Shown: positions 1 to 9,149 of the stretch, piece by piece | How positions within the stretch are numbered: the stretch's first letter is position 1 | Layout: each line of letters begins with the position of its first letter | DNA from: an uncultured Bacteroidia bacterium | Lineage (GTDB): Bacteria; Bacteroidota; Bacteroidia; Bacteroidales; Prolixibacteraceae | Assembly: GCA_903923905.1 (NCBI GenBank) | Contig: CAIXZH010000050.1 | Span: 40,657 to 104,656 of the forward strand | Reading direction: 5' to 3' | DNA: 64,000 nt | Translations under genes and position numbers: made by a program | Notes under the pieces: model-generated | The model's database searches: none | The model's input: the letters and a program-made list of their open reading frames with translations, nothing else | What the model was told of the DNA's origin: nothing

Positions 1-290
<290 letters not shown>

Positions 291-304
291 TGGATACTAG
301 TTAA

Positions 305-1699
305 CTATACTGATGGAGAAATTGTTTCAAAAAATTCCTCATGGATAGCTTTAACTGCAGGAATACAGTCATTTTTCCGGACCAGAAAATAGCAGACAAT
401 TGGAGATGCTCCCAGGCAACTCATCATCACATTTATCCCATTACTTGCCAGGGCTGTAAAAATACGTGCTGCCACTCCGTAATTTTCGGCAATTCCATTT
501 CCAACTGTTGCGACAACAGCAATATCCTCGATAATCTGTACACGCCCGACAGCCGAAAGTTCTATTGCACTTACTACGGAGTAGGCAGTTTTCAGGTCTT
601 TCTTCGCAATTAAAATGTTAATCGATATTTGAGAAGTGAGTACAGAATTTATATTTATGCCTGCCAGATGCAACGCCGTAGTAACTTTCGCCAGTATACC
701 CGGTTTTGCACCAACACCTGAGCCTTTTAATTTCAGAATGCCAAAATCTTCACTGGATGTAACGCTTTTTACTACTCCTTTAGTGACTATTTTTTCTGCA
801 TTTACCACAGATCGAGGGTTTTCCAGATCCGAATCCCCGAAAATATTAAAGATTCTGATCGGAATATGAGGTGAAGATAAAGGTTCAACTGTACGAGGAT
901 GTAGAATCTTAGCTCCAAAATAGGCTAATTCTGCAGCCTCATTATAGGTTAGCTGACTAATTTGTACCGGATTATCTACTGTTTTTGGATCAGCACTTAA
1001 AAACCCATTGACATCTTTCCAGATATCTAATGAAGGGGCACCAAGACAACGGGCAATTGATGCAGCAGAATAGTCACTGCCTCCACGTCCGAAGAGGGTT
1101 GTTTTACCTTCCGGAGAGAGTCCGTAAAACCCGGGAACAACGTAGACCAGGTCACCGGATAGCGCTTCACGGACTTTTGCTGTTGATTTCACAAAATCTA
1201 CAGAAGCCGTACCAAACTCGCCATCCGTGATCAATCCAATAGATTCCGGAAGGGCAACCTTCGTTTCGATCCCTTCAAAATTGAGAATACCTGCCAGAAA
1301 TACCGCTGAAATACGTTCTCCATAAGCCTGCACATGATCTTCAAGTGCCGGAGAGGCATCCCCCGTTAGTGCAATCCCCTGAAGATATCTTCCAAGTTCC
1401 TCCAGTAGGGCACTTATCTCTGATAAGATCCGATTTATCACATTCGTATCGCCAACATGCAACTCAAGGGTCTCCCTTTTAAGACTTAACAGATAATCAA
1501 TAGTTTTTTGGGCAATCGACTCATCGTGACGTGCTTTATTCAGTGAATCAATCAGATAATTGGTGACACCATAAAATGCGGAAACGACAACTACCACAGG
1601 TCCTTCATATTTTTTGATAACCCGAATAATATTTCCAATATCCTCCTTACATTTAAGGTTGGATCCGCCGAATTTAACGACAGCTTTAGGCATACTCAT
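305..1699 (-). CDS. lysC: Aspartate kinase (monofunctional)
   Basis: It phosphorylates aspartate, the first step towards lysine, threonine and methionine. From the ATG at 1699 the protein is 464 residues and starts MSMPKAVVKFGGSN. KFGGSN (residues 9-14) is the family's ATP-site motif with a Ser-Asn variant of the usual Thr-Ser, and a FGRGGSDYSAA motif lies in the middle. Two ACT-type regulatory domains follow (ILKLKGSGVGAKPGILAKV and AVVATVGNGIAENYGVAARI), which usually bind an amino-acid inhibitor. There is no homoserine dehydrogenase domain, unlike the fused ThrA common in this phylum. An upstream in-frame TTG at 1738 would add 13 unlikely residues; ATG at 1693 is also possible. metY follows on the same strand. 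Confidence 0.93.
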   Translation of the reverse strand: MSMPKAVVKFGGSNLKCKEDIGNIIRVIKKYEGPVVVVVSAFYGVTNYLIDSLNKARHDESIAQKTIDYLLSLKRETLELHVGDTNVINRILSEISALLEELGRYLQGIALTGDASPALEDHVQAYGERISAVFLAGILNFEGIETKVALPESIGLITDGEFGTASVDFVKSTAKVREALSGDLVYVVPGFYGLSPEGKTTLFGRGGSDYSAASIARCLGAPSLDIWKDVNGFLSADPKTVDNPVQISQLTYNEAAELAYFGAKILHPRTVEPLSSPHIPIRIFNIFGDSDLENPRSVVNAEKIVTKGVVKSVTSSEDFGILKLKGSGVGAKPGILAKVTTALHLAGININSVLTSQISINILIAKKDLKTAYSVVSAIELSAVGRVQIIEDIAVVATVGNGIAENYGVAARIFTALASNGINVMMSCLGASPIVCYFLVRKNDCIPAVKAIHEEFFETISPSV

Positions 1700-1974
1700 G
1701 CAATTTAAAATAATGTTTAAAATAGGGAATTGCTCCAAAGGAACATTTAGATAAAGCCTTCAAACAGGTTTTGCCCGTAGGAAGGCTATCGCATATCCAT
1801 AGACATGGAGCGGATTAAAGATTCATTATAAAGAAAACCGGAGAAACATGGCTGCTTCCCCCTAGCAAAAATAACACTATTTAAGTTTTCTCGTTTCATC
1901 CTGACTACTCAGCTAAAGTTGAATTTTATCCTCCGACAAACTTAGCGAGCGGAATTTAGATTTCCAAATATCTT
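1700..1974. other. Leader region of aspartate kinase
   Basis: About 275 bp separate aspartate kinase from the globin gene. I looked for a SAM, lysine or cobalamin riboswitch core on the minus strand and did not recognise one. The minus strand has a short G-rich patch (near 1856-1866) and a small ORF (see 1786-1899). No Rho-independent terminator is evident for the globin gene here. Confidence 0.4.
1786..1899 (-). CDS. Possible 37-residue leader peptide
   Basis: An ATG-initiated small ORF lies in the aspartate kinase leader, 87 bp before that gene's start. It ends in a Met-rich tail, SMSMDMR. A leader peptide rich in a pathway end product can act as an attenuator, and methionine is one end product of this pathway. 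However, the region shows no clear terminator/antiterminator pair and no ribosome-binding signal, so this may be a chance ORF. Confidence 0.2.
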   Translation of the reverse strand: MKRENLNSVIFARGKQPCFSGFLYNESLIRSMSMDMR

Positions 1975-2340
1975 TTAATTATTCTTTTTGATCTTTGACA
2001 GAAAGGCATCCGCCATCTTCCTTCCACGAAATTTGGCCCTCTCAGCGACGATTCCCTCAAAATTGGCCTCAATAGTTTCGTTCCAGATTATTAACCATCT
2101 TTCAAAATGGTGTTCGTCAATATTCATCCCAAAATGAATCGGAACAGGATTCCCAAAATAATCGGGTCGTCGCAGTAATACAGTATGCCAAAAACGATAA
2201 AGCTTTTGGTGATGCATCTCCCACCGACCTGAAAGTCGGACATTAAATATAGGTCCGATCATGGAATCCTGCTGCACCACATTATAAAACTGGTCGACCA
2301 GAAACTCTATATCCTTTAACGTTGTAATGTCCTTCTTCAT
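1975..2340 (-). CDS. Group III truncated haemoglobin
   Basis: A 121-residue cytoplasmic haem protein of the 2-over-2 globin family, usually linked to NO or oxygen chemistry. The sequence fits the group III pattern: an N-terminal helix with LVDQFYNVVQQD, then FWHTVLLRRPDYFGNP, then PIHFGMNIDEHHFERWL. H69 in the PIH motif is the likely proximal haem ligand, Y19 sits at the B10 position, and W82 lies in the G helix. Length is normal for the family. It stands alone, divergent from the aldo-keto reductase gene to the right. Confidence 0.9.
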   Translation of the reverse strand: MKKDITTLKDIEFLVDQFYNVVQQDSMIGPIFNVRLSGRWEMHHQKLYRFWHTVLLRRPDYFGNPVPIHFGMNIDEHHFERWLIIWNETIEANFEGIVAERAKFRGRKMADAFLSKIKKNN

Positions 2341-2468
2341 AGATTGCCTGTTGGGTCAAATTTCATGATTTTATGGTTATCAATCAAATTTTGAAGAACT
2401 ATATTTGGGAATTATTCATTCCAAAAGGGAAAGCGATTTGTTTAAGCAATAAATATTTCTATATAACC

Positions 2469-3302
2469 ATGATAATAAATGACTTAAAAGGAACCGTTCA
2501 ATTGTCAAACGGGGTAAGTATGCCCTGCTTTGGGTTAGGTGTATTCAAGACTCAGGAAGGTTCGGAGGTAGAGAATGCGGTAAAATGGGCTCTGGAGGCC
2601 GGTTACCGTCATATTGATACTGCGGCAATTTATAGGAATGAACGAGGTGTAGGAAATGCGGTAAGGGCCAGTGGCATTCCCCGAAATGAGCTGTTTATCA
2701 CAACTAAGTTATGGAACGACAATCAGCGAAACGACACTGTTATGGCGGGATTTGAGGAAAGTCTCGGATTACTTCAGACTGATTATATCGATTTGTACCT
2801 GATACACTGGCCTGTGAAGGGAAAATTCACGGCAACATGGAAGGTCATGGAGGATATTTATCGCTCCGGAAGAGTCCGCGCAATTGGTGTGAGTAATTTT
2901 TTGCAACATCATCTTGAAGATTTGTTCAGAATAGCAGATATTAAGCCGATGGTCAACCAGGTGGAATGCCATCCTTACCTTGTTCAACAGCAATTGATCG
3001 ATTTCTGCCATGCTCATCACATGGTTTATGAAGCCTGGAGCCCGATTATGCGGGGGAAAGTCAATGATATTCCACTCTTGGAAGAACTTTCTGATAAATA
3101 CCATAAATCACAAGTACAGATTGTTCTAAGATGGGATTTACAAAAAGGGATTGTGACGATTCCGAAATCGGTCCATCAGGAGCGGATACGTCATAATGCC
3201 GATATTTTTGATTTTGAGTTGTCGGCTGAAGATATGGATTTGATCGATAAATTGGATAAAAACCATCATTTTGGAGCTCATCCAGATAATTTTACCTTTT
3301 AA
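2469..3302 (+). CDS. Aldo-keto reductase
   Basis: NADPH-dependent carbonyl reductase of the 2,5-diketogluconate/methylglyoxal reductase-like group (TIM barrel, cytoplasmic). From the ATG at 2469 the protein has 277 residues, the usual length; the frame stays open upstream to 2373, but those 32 residues lack family similarity. The catalytic tetrad is intact: D50 and Y55 (HIDTAAIYRNE), K80 (FITTKLW) and H113 (LYLIHWP). GVSNF and IPKS motifs of the family are present, the latter near the NADP-binding end. It converges on cfa with a shared terminator. The physiological substrate cannot be told from sequence. Confidence 0.93.
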   Translation: MIINDLKGTVQLSNGVSMPCFGLGVFKTQEGSEVENAVKWALEAGYRHIDTAAIYRNERGVGNAVRASGIPRNELFITTKLWNDNQRNDTVMAGFEESLGLLQTDYIDLYLIHWPVKGKFTATWKVMEDIYRSGRVRAIGVSNFLQHHLEDLFRIADIKPMVNQVECHPYLVQQQLIDFCHAHHMVYEAWSPIMRGKVNDIPLLEELSDKYHKSQVQIVLRWDLQKGIVTIPKSVHQERIRHNADIFDFELSAEDMDLIDKLDKNHHFGAHPDNFTF

Positions 3303-3340
3303 ACAGACCCCAAAAGTTTTAAAATCCTTCGGGGTCTGTT
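3302..3340. terminator. Bidirectional terminator between the AKR gene and cfa
   Basis: A perfect 10-bp inverted repeat, AACAGACCCC at 3302-3311 and GGGGTCTGTT at 3331-3340, overlaps the stop codons of the two convergent genes. The loop is AT-rich. It is well placed to end transcription from both sides. Confidence 0.7.
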
Positions 3341-4457
3341 ATCTAACCGATTGATAACCGCCTGGCACCCCATTCCTGGAGAGTACTATCTGCCATAACT
3401 GACAACGTCTTGACCTGAATGCCGCGGCGGCTGAAAGTAGATAGTATTTCCACATCCTGTAAAAGCGTTCCGACAGGTCGCTTTTCAATTTGTCCCAGTT
3501 ATTTACGAAATTTTCATGCCAGGCCATCAGCGTCCTGTCGTAGTCAGGCCCAAAATTATGCCAATCTTCCAGAACAAAAAGTTTTTCAAATGCATTGGAT
3601 AGTTGGCTGGCCGAGGGGATCATCCCATTTGGGAAAATATATTTATTCGTCCATGGATCTGTTGCTTTGGCAGGTTCCATATGGCCAATGGTATGTAGAA
3701 GAAATAAACCATCCTCTTCAAGACATCTGCCGGCAACCTTAAAAAAGGTATTGTAATTCCGGTAACCTACATGTTCAACCATTCCAACACTTACAATCCG
3801 GTCAAACTTCTCCTTCATATTCCGGTAATCCATCAGCCTGAAATCAACCGGAAGCCCATCACATAATCGTTGGCCAAGTTGCACCTGCTCCCTGGAAATA
3901 GTAATTCCCGTAACCTCAACCTGGTATTTTGAAGCAGCATATTTACCAAACGGTCCCCAGCCACAGCCAATATCAAGAATTCGCATACCGGGTTTGAGAT
4001 AAAGTTTACGGCAGATTAAATCAAGTTTATTTTCCTGCGCTTCATCCAGATTGGTGGCATCTTTCCAATAACCGCAACTATAATTCATCCGACGGTCAAG
4101 CATACTTTCAAAAAGATCATTGCCCAGATCATAATGCTTTTCACCAATGATGAATGCCCTTCGTCTGGATTGCAAGTTGATAAACTTATCAGTAAAAAGC
4201 TTCATAAGTAATGAAAATTTCAACCGAATTTTTTCATCCAAACGGGCAACTAAAATCCGGTGTATCAATTCATCAATTTTTTCAGCTTCCCACCACCCAT
4301 CCATATAGGATTCCCCCAATCCCAGTTCACCTTCAGTTAGAGCTCTGCGGTAAAAATCCTTGTTATGAATCCGGATATCCCACGGATTACTACCATCAAC
4401 CTTCACACCTGCCAAACCCAAAAACTCGGCTGTTATCTTCTCGTAACTATTTCCCAT
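3339..4457 (-). CDS. cfa: Cyclopropane-fatty-acyl-phospholipid synthase
   Basis: It methylenates unsaturated acyl chains of membrane phospholipids using S-adenosylmethionine. The 372-residue protein is the length of E. coli Cfa and shares its landmarks: YMDGWWE (51-57) in the N-terminal lipid-binding domain, HYDLGNDLF (108-116), NYSCGYW (125-131) with the conserved active-site cysteine, and the SAM motif LDIGCGWGPFG (161-171). It is peripheral to the cytoplasmic membrane. It is monocistronic, with a terminator shared with the convergent AKR gene. Confidence 0.95.
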   Translation of the reverse strand: MGNSYEKITAEFLGLAGVKVDGSNPWDIRIHNKDFYRRALTEGELGLGESYMDGWWEAEKIDELIHRILVARLDEKIRLKFSLLMKLFTDKFINLQSRRRAFIIGEKHYDLGNDLFESMLDRRMNYSCGYWKDATNLDEAQENKLDLICRKLYLKPGMRILDIGCGWGPFGKYAASKYQVEVTGITISREQVQLGQRLCDGLPVDFRLMDYRNMKEKFDRIVSVGMVEHVGYRNYNTFFKVAGRCLEEDGLFLLHTIGHMEPAKATDPWTNKYIFPNGMIPSASQLSNAFEKLFVLEDWHNFGPDYDRTLMAWHENFVNNWDKLKSDLSERFYRMWKYYLLSAAAAFRSRRCQLWQIVLSRNGVPGGYQSVR

Positions 4458-4572
4458 AATATAATCCCTTAAATATTAAAATTTTGTCTTTATTCCTTCA
4501 AAGTTTGATGGCAGAAATTTTTAACCTTTAAGTACCGTATTATTTTAAATATGAGCTATTTTTAAGGTGATA

Positions 4573-5058
4573 TCAGTCCAATTTGGCTAACAGGACGACA
4601 TAATTTTCGCCATACTTTTTGGCACATTTAGGGCAGGTTGTATACCACATATAGATCTTTCCGTACTTATACCCCTTTGAGTTTAAAATGCTTTTAAAAT
4701 TAGTACACCATTTTCCTGTTTCCTGGAAAGGACCTTCATAAACTTTGCAGTAAAATTTGCCGCTGATAGTCACATTTTCAGTGCCCGGTATCTCTTTATT
4801 GACTGCCAGATAAAGATCCATATTCCATTTTGAGGTTTGATCTGACAGGCAAAGGTAATCAGGCATTTCTGCTCCGGCAGTGGCCAGACTTTTGCCAAAC
4901 CGTTTCATAACACGGCCAAAATTAAGAGGCATGTAAAACAAAGTAAAGACACGGTCTTTAACGAATTTTTTATTCTCCCATTGCAGAATTTTTTCGTCCC
5001 ATGGGGCAGGATCAAATTTTGGACAGCAAATTGTCTCTTCTTCAGATTGAGTTTTCAT
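4573..5058 (-). CDS. Conserved cytoplasmic protein of unknown function
   Basis: A 161-residue protein from the ATG at 5058 (an in-frame ATG at 5070 would add four residues). The N terminus ETICCPKFDPAPWDEK and the C-terminal YTTCPKCAKKYGENYVVLLAK recur together in a family often labelled only 'hydrolase' or hypothetical. It has two cysteine clusters (CC near the N terminus, CPKC near the C terminus) that could bind a metal. The central part (KVYEGPFQETGKW) resembles small GyrI-like/SOUL-type ligand-binding folds, but that is a weak impression. There is no signal peptide. It is a single gene downstream of ychF's terminator on the same strand. Confidence 0.7.
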   Translation of the reverse strand: MKTQSEEETICCPKFDPAPWDEKILQWENKKFVKDRVFTLFYMPLNFGRVMKRFGKSLATAGAEMPDYLCLSDQTSKWNMDLYLAVNKEIPGTENVTISGKFYCKVYEGPFQETGKWCTNFKSILNSKGYKYGKIYMWYTTCPKCAKKYGENYVVLLAKLD

Positions 5059-5220
5059 AATAATCTCCATTTAAAAAATCATTTAACACTCAAATAAAAA
5101 TAATCTCGCTAATAAGAACTACCTTGCATTCTGGTTTTCAATCTTCTTAAGATAGAAATTAACTCAAAGTTACGCTATTGCCAGATTAATTGTGTGAAAA
5201 CAGCCTGAAAAATTAAAACA

Positions 5221-5257
5221 AAAAGAGGGTATCTCAAAGATTGAGATACCCTCTTTT
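5221..5257 (-). terminator. Rho-independent terminator of ychF
   Basis: A perfect 17-bp stem (5221-5237 with 5241-5257) closed by a 3-nt loop lies 44 bp past the ychF stop. On the minus strand the stem is followed by a T-rich tract. Confidence 0.9.
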
Positions 5258-5300
5258 TGGTATTAAAACCAAAGGTTTGCCTCTGTAAAATTACTTCATT

Positions 5301-6401
5301 TTATACATTGAATCTGAAGTGCATTATGTCGCTATCCTGAACAACATATTCCTTCCCCTCGATATAGATTTTCCCAACCTCCCGGCAGGCAGCCTCTGAA
5401 CCAAGTTTCACATAATCATCATACTTAATAACTTCAGCCCGAATAAACCCTTTTTCAAAATCGCTGTGGATAATTCCAGCTGCTTTTGGCGCCTTAATCC
5501 CTTTGACAAAGGTCCAGGCCCGGCTTTCATCGGCTCCGGTCGTAAAATAGGTCTGAAGATTGAGCAATTTGTAAGCTGAATGGATCAGTTTATTGACCCC
5601 CGGTTCATCAAGTCCGAGATCTTCGAGAAAAAGTTGCTTCTCTTCATAACTCTCCAGTCCGGCAATGTCGGCTTCGGTTGCTGCAGCAATAATCAGTATT
5701 TCAGCATTTTCATCAGTAACAGCCTCTTCAAATTGCCGGGTGAATTTATTCCCTTTTGCTGCCGAGGATTCGTCGACGTTGCAAACATAAAGAACAGGCT
5801 TTTTGGTCAGCAGAAAGAAATCGTGGATAAGCGCCTCTTCATCTTCGGTTAATTCTAAGGTTCTGGCACTTTTACCGGTTAGCAAGACCGATCTTAATCT
5901 TTCTGCAATGGCAACTGTTTTCTGGGCAATTTTATCATTTCCTACCTTTGCCTGCTTTTGCAATTTGGCGATCCTGTTCTCGACCGTTTCCAGGTCCTTT
6001 AATTGTAATTCGATATCAATCACCTCTTTATCACGGACAGGATTGATAGAGCCATCAACATGAATGATATTTTCATTCTCAAAGCAGCGGATAACATGGA
6101 TAATTGCATCAACTTCACGGATATTTGCCAGGAACTGATTACCGAGTCCTTCTCCCTTGCTGGCCCCTTTTACAAGTCCGGCAATATCAACAATTTCAAC
6201 AGTTGTTGGAACGACCCGCTTAGGCTTATCAATTTCAGCCAGTTTGATCAGTCTTTTATCCGGAACGGTGATTACCCCAATATTGGGTTCGATCGTACAA
6301 AAAGGAAAATTTGCTGCCTGCGCTTTTGCATTCGAAAGGCAATTAAAAAGTGTCGATTTCCCGACATTGGGAAGTCCGACGATTCCACACTGTAAAGCCA
6401 T
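5301..6401 (-). CDS. ychF: Redox-regulated ribosome-associated ATPase YchF (Obg-like)
   Basis: A universally conserved P-loop ATPase of the Obg family that binds ribosomes and affects stress responses. The 366-residue length is typical. The G1 loop GLPNVGKST begins at residue 9, the DIAGLVKGASKGEGLGNQFL segment forms G3 and the region after it, and NVDE replaces the usual NKxD specificity motif, as is characteristic of this ATP-preferring subgroup. The C-terminal TGS-like domain ends with DSDIMHFRFNV. It is monocistronic with a strong terminator. Upstream on the minus strand a TAATTTTG box fits the phylum's -7 element. Confidence 0.97.
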   Translation of the reverse strand: MALQCGIVGLPNVGKSTLFNCLSNAKAQAANFPFCTIEPNIGVITVPDKRLIKLAEIDKPKRVVPTTVEIVDIAGLVKGASKGEGLGNQFLANIREVDAIIHVIRCFENENIIHVDGSINPVRDKEVIDIELQLKDLETVENRIAKLQKQAKVGNDKIAQKTVAIAERLRSVLLTGKSARTLELTEDEEALIHDFFLLTKKPVLYVCNVDESSAAKGNKFTRQFEEAVTDENAEILIIAAATEADIAGLESYEEKQLFLEDLGLDEPGVNKLIHSAYKLLNLQTYFTTGADESRAWTFVKGIKAPKAAGIIHSDFEKGFIRAEVIKYDDYVKLGSEAACREVGKIYIEGKEYVVQDSDIMHFRFNV

Positions 6402-6545
6402 TATAAATACGGTATATTTTAATCGGACAAAATTACTAATTTAGCTGAGAAATCTTACCTGAGTTCTCGCTAAGAAACAAACATGAGAATGCCAAACAGA
6501 TAATCTGGGAGCCAATAGTAACAATAACCAAAAACTACATTGTCT

Positions 6546-7346
6546 ATGAAGAATATCTTCTACTTATTTTTGATTTTAAATTTTATATCAATTACCGGAT
6601 TTAGCCAGGACCGGATAATCAAAGTAACCCGTGATACGATCAAATGTCAAATCAAGGAGATCGGGGATGATGAAGTAAAATATACTCAGCAGAATCTTTA
6701 TGGTGATGTGGTTTTTGGTATAGATAAAAACAAAATTCACCAGATCATTTTCAGTGACGGGAAAGAGGTTAAAATCAAAGATTCGATGTACGACTCGGAA
6801 CAATACGAAAAGCAGCATAAGAATGCTGTCAAAGTAGGATTTTTATCCCCTTTATTTGGGGCAACGAGTTTTACATTCGAACATAATCTAAAGCCGGGTA
6901 GCAGTATTGAGGCAACATTGGGTATCATCGGACTTGGAGATAATATTAATGGTGATTCTTCAGAAGGTATATATCTCAAATTTGGCTATAAATTCATCAA
7001 AAGTCCAGACTATTATTTTAAGGGGACCCGGTATGCCCATATTTTAAAAGGGACTTATATCAGACCCGAGATATCGCTTTTAACTTATAGTGAAATACCA
7101 AATATTGACAACTATTATACTTCTGGCAGCGGCGCAAGAGAAACGGTTACGATGTTTGCCATTATGCTTAATACCGGTAAACAATGGATTGTGAACAACC
7201 GCTTTTTATTCGACTGGTTCATTGGAGGCGGTTATGGATTTGGAGATGCAAAAAATAGTAACGCATTTAGGTTTACATTTTTAGGAGGAGGAACAGATTC
7301 CAAGTTAGTACTTACTTCCGGGATCAGGATAGGTGTTTTATTTTAG
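6546..7346 (+). CDS. Secreted/outer-membrane beta-barrel-like protein of unknown function
   Basis: 266 residues from the ATG at 6546 (a TTG at 6540 is less likely). A signal peptide is clear (MKNIFYLFLILNFISITGFS, then QDRII). The mature N terminus (VTRDTIKCQIKEIGDDEVKY...DKNKIHQIIFSDG) resembles small beta-sandwich modules common in Bacteroidota exported proteins. The rest alternates hydrophobic and polar residues with repeated glycines (FIGGGYGFGDA, FLGGGTDSK) and ends GIRIGVLF, like a small outer-membrane barrel. No function can be assigned. The next gene, an ECF sigma factor, starts 65 bp downstream. Confidence 0.6.
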   Translation: MKNIFYLFLILNFISITGFSQDRIIKVTRDTIKCQIKEIGDDEVKYTQQNLYGDVVFGIDKNKIHQIIFSDGKEVKIKDSMYDSEQYEKQHKNAVKVGFLSPLFGATSFTFEHNLKPGSSIEATLGIIGLGDNINGDSSEGIYLKFGYKFIKSPDYYFKGTRYAHILKGTYIRPEISLLTYSEIPNIDNYYTSGSGARETVTMFAIMLNTGKQWIVNNRFLFDWFIGGGYGFGDAKNSNAFRFTFLGGGTDSKLVLTSGIRIGVLF

Positions 7347-7411
7347 AATTAAACCTTTTTCGGAATAAAGAGTCTTAATGACAGAATATCATACAATTGT
7401 GGGTAGCTAAA

Positions 7412-7963
7412 ATGGATTTAAACGAAAAGGAACTAATTGCCAATCTTAAATCTGAAGCAAGCAGGGAGCAGGCTTTTCAACTACTGGTAAAAATGTACCA
7501 GCAGCGGCTTTACTGGCATATCCGGAAAATAGTCATGAATCATGATGATACCGATGATATTCTGCAAAATGTATTTATAAAAGTATGGAAGAACATTGAA
7601 AGTTTCAGGGAGGATTCGTCACTATTCACCTGGCTGTTCAGAATCGCGACCAATGAATCGTTAAGCCATCTGCAAAAGCAAAAGCGCCATTCATTAGTTT
7701 CGATCAATGAAATAGGCGATTATCTTTCTGAATCACTCGAATCGGATGTTTATTTTGAGGGAGATGAAATTCAGAGGAAATTTCAATTGGCGATCCTTCA
7801 ATTACCTAATAAACAGAGAATAGTATTTAATATGAAATATTTTGATGAAATGAAATATGAAGAGATTTCCCTGGTCCTTAAGACTTCTGTTGGGGCATTA
7901 AAAGCCTCGTATCACTTTGCGGTAAAAAAAATAGAAGAATTTTTGAAAGAAGATCCTAAATAG
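7412..7963 (+). CDS. ECF-type RNA polymerase sigma factor
   Basis: A 183-residue sigma-70 family factor from the ATG at 7412 (the upstream TTG adds five residues). Region 2 is seen in MYQQRLYWHIRKIVMNHDDT and DDILQNVFIKVWKN, with core-binding and -10 recognition features followed by SLFTWLFRIATNES. Region 4 is LPNKQRIVFNMKYFDEMKYE followed by the helix-turn-helix segment ISLVLKTSVGALKASYHFAV. It is followed by a single-pass membrane protein and a Spy-like periplasmic protein, the usual arrangement of an envelope-stress regulon controlled by anti-sigma sequestration. Confidence 0.92.
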   Translation: MDLNEKELIANLKSEASREQAFQLLVKMYQQRLYWHIRKIVMNHDDTDDILQNVFIKVWKNIESFREDSSLFTWLFRIATNESLSHLQKQKRHSLVSINEIGDYLSESLESDVYFEGDEIQRKFQLAILQLPNKQRIVFNMKYFDEMKYEEISLVLKTSVGALKASYHFAVKKIEEFLKEDPK

Positions 7964-8007
7964 GGATTAAACCATTTGCGATCATAAATGTCAAATAGTT
8001 GTTAGAA

Positions 8008-8469
8008 ATGAAAGAGAAAAACGTAAATATTGAAAATCTGTTCGGAAAGCTCAAAAAAGAAACCCCTTTCAGGGTTCCAGAGAACTATTTCGAAACCTTC
8101 GCTGACCGACTTAATGTGCGAATTCAGGAAGAGAAGAATTCTTATAATAAGAGATCCTTATTTATCTACTTCAAGCCAATGATGGCAGTGGCTGCTATTT
8201 TAGTGCTTGCCATGCTGCTGATTTATATACCAATCACAAAGCTACTACCATCTGATTCGGGAAATATCGTTCAAAATCGCTCAGAAAAGAACGTCAATGA
8301 TTCAGTCAGTGGTATTCCCGCAGCTTTAATCTCGAATTTCTCAGAAGAACAGCTCCTCGCTGCATTTTCAGCCTCCAATGATTTGGACTCAAAGACCCTA
8401 ACCGCTGATAATCTTGCAGTTTACATTGCAGACAATTACAGCAGTTACGAAATTCTTACCGATAATTAA
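8008..8469 (+). CDS. Probable membrane anti-sigma factor
   Basis: A 153-residue protein from the ATG at 8008. The N-terminal part is cytoplasmic and charged and includes the PFRVPENYFETFADRL motif often seen next to Bacteroidota ECF sigma genes. One membrane helix follows at roughly 53-75 (MMAVAAILVLAMLLIYIPIT), then a periplasmic tail with acidic and Ser-rich sequence. The position right after the sigma gene (44 bp) supports an anti-sigma role; no zinc-binding ZAS motif is visible, so this is an inference from topology and context. Confidence 0.7.
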   Translation: MKEKNVNIENLFGKLKKETPFRVPENYFETFADRLNVRIQEEKNSYNKRSLFIYFKPMMAVAAILVLAMLLIYIPITKLLPSDSGNIVQNRSEKNVNDSVSGIPAALISNFSEEQLLAAFSASNDLDSKTLTADNLAVYIADNYSSYEILTDN

Positions 8470-8479
8470 AAATAGAACC

Positions 8480-9037
8480 ATGAAACGACCAATCTCAACC
8501 AGGATAAATTGCGAAGAAAGCAATTTCCGGCTATTTTCAACCCACTTTAAGAAATCATGGAGTTATTTCTTGAATATCAATGTACTAATTATTGGTTTAA
8601 TCCTGACCTCCTATGTTGGGATGGCTCAACAAAAACTTGATCCTCAGACGCTTGAATTGATCAAAACCAAAAAAATAGCATTCCTGACCGAACAAATCGG
8701 ACTGACTTCTCAGGAGGCCCAAAAATTCTGGCCGGTATATAACGAACTCGATAAAGAGAAATCTCTGCTTATGGATAAAAAGAGAGAACTCGAGTCACGC
8801 GGTGATACACCAAAACCAGGAATGAAAGAGGCCGATTTCCGCCAATTGGCCATAGAAATGGCCTCAATTCATACCAAAGAGGGTAAATTAAGTGAGGAGT
8901 ACAATATAAAATTTTTAAATATTCTCTCTGCTGAGAAGGTGGTGAAACTTTACCTTGCTGAAGGCAAATTCAGAGCTACTTTATTGCACGAATTGCGCAG
9001 GAGTCAGCAGGATAAAAAAGAAAATGAACATAAATAG
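8480..9037 (+). CDS. Spy/CpxP-like periplasmic protein
   Basis: 185 residues from the ATG at 8480, ten bases after the anti-sigma stop. A long basic N terminus precedes a hydrophobic stretch (INVLIIGLILTSYVGMAQ), so it is likely exported. The mature part is almost wholly helical and charged. It contains LTEQIGLTSQEAQKFWPVYN, an LTxxQ-like pattern of Spy/CpxP stress chaperones or metal-sensing repressors, and a later LNILSAEKVVKLYLAE repeat of the same theme. It is the last gene of the sigma/anti-sigma transcript and is followed by a terminator. It probably reports or buffers envelope stress; direct function is unproven. Confidence 0.7.
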   Translation: MKRPISTRINCEESNFRLFSTHFKKSWSYFLNINVLIIGLILTSYVGMAQQKLDPQTLELIKTKKIAFLTEQIGLTSQEAQKFWPVYNELDKEKSLLMDKKRELESRGDTPKPGMKEADFRQLAIEMASIHTKEGKLSEEYNIKFLNILSAEKVVKLYLAEGKFRATLLHELRRSQQDKKENEHK

Positions 9038-9100
9038 ATGATATGTTTAGCTAGTGAAAGTAGTTTAAGTAGAGTAGTTTTTAGTAGTGAATTTTCGGTT

Positions 9101-9144
9101 AAGAGGTTGTCAGAAATCAGCGATTTATTGACAACCTCTTTTTT
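9101..9144 (+). terminator. Terminator of the sigma/anti-sigma/Spy-like operon
   Basis: A 12-bp perfect stem (AAGAGGTTGTCA at 9101-9112 with TGACAACCTCTT at 9129-9140) is followed by a T run. Confidence 0.85.
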
Positions 9145-9149
9145 GTAAA

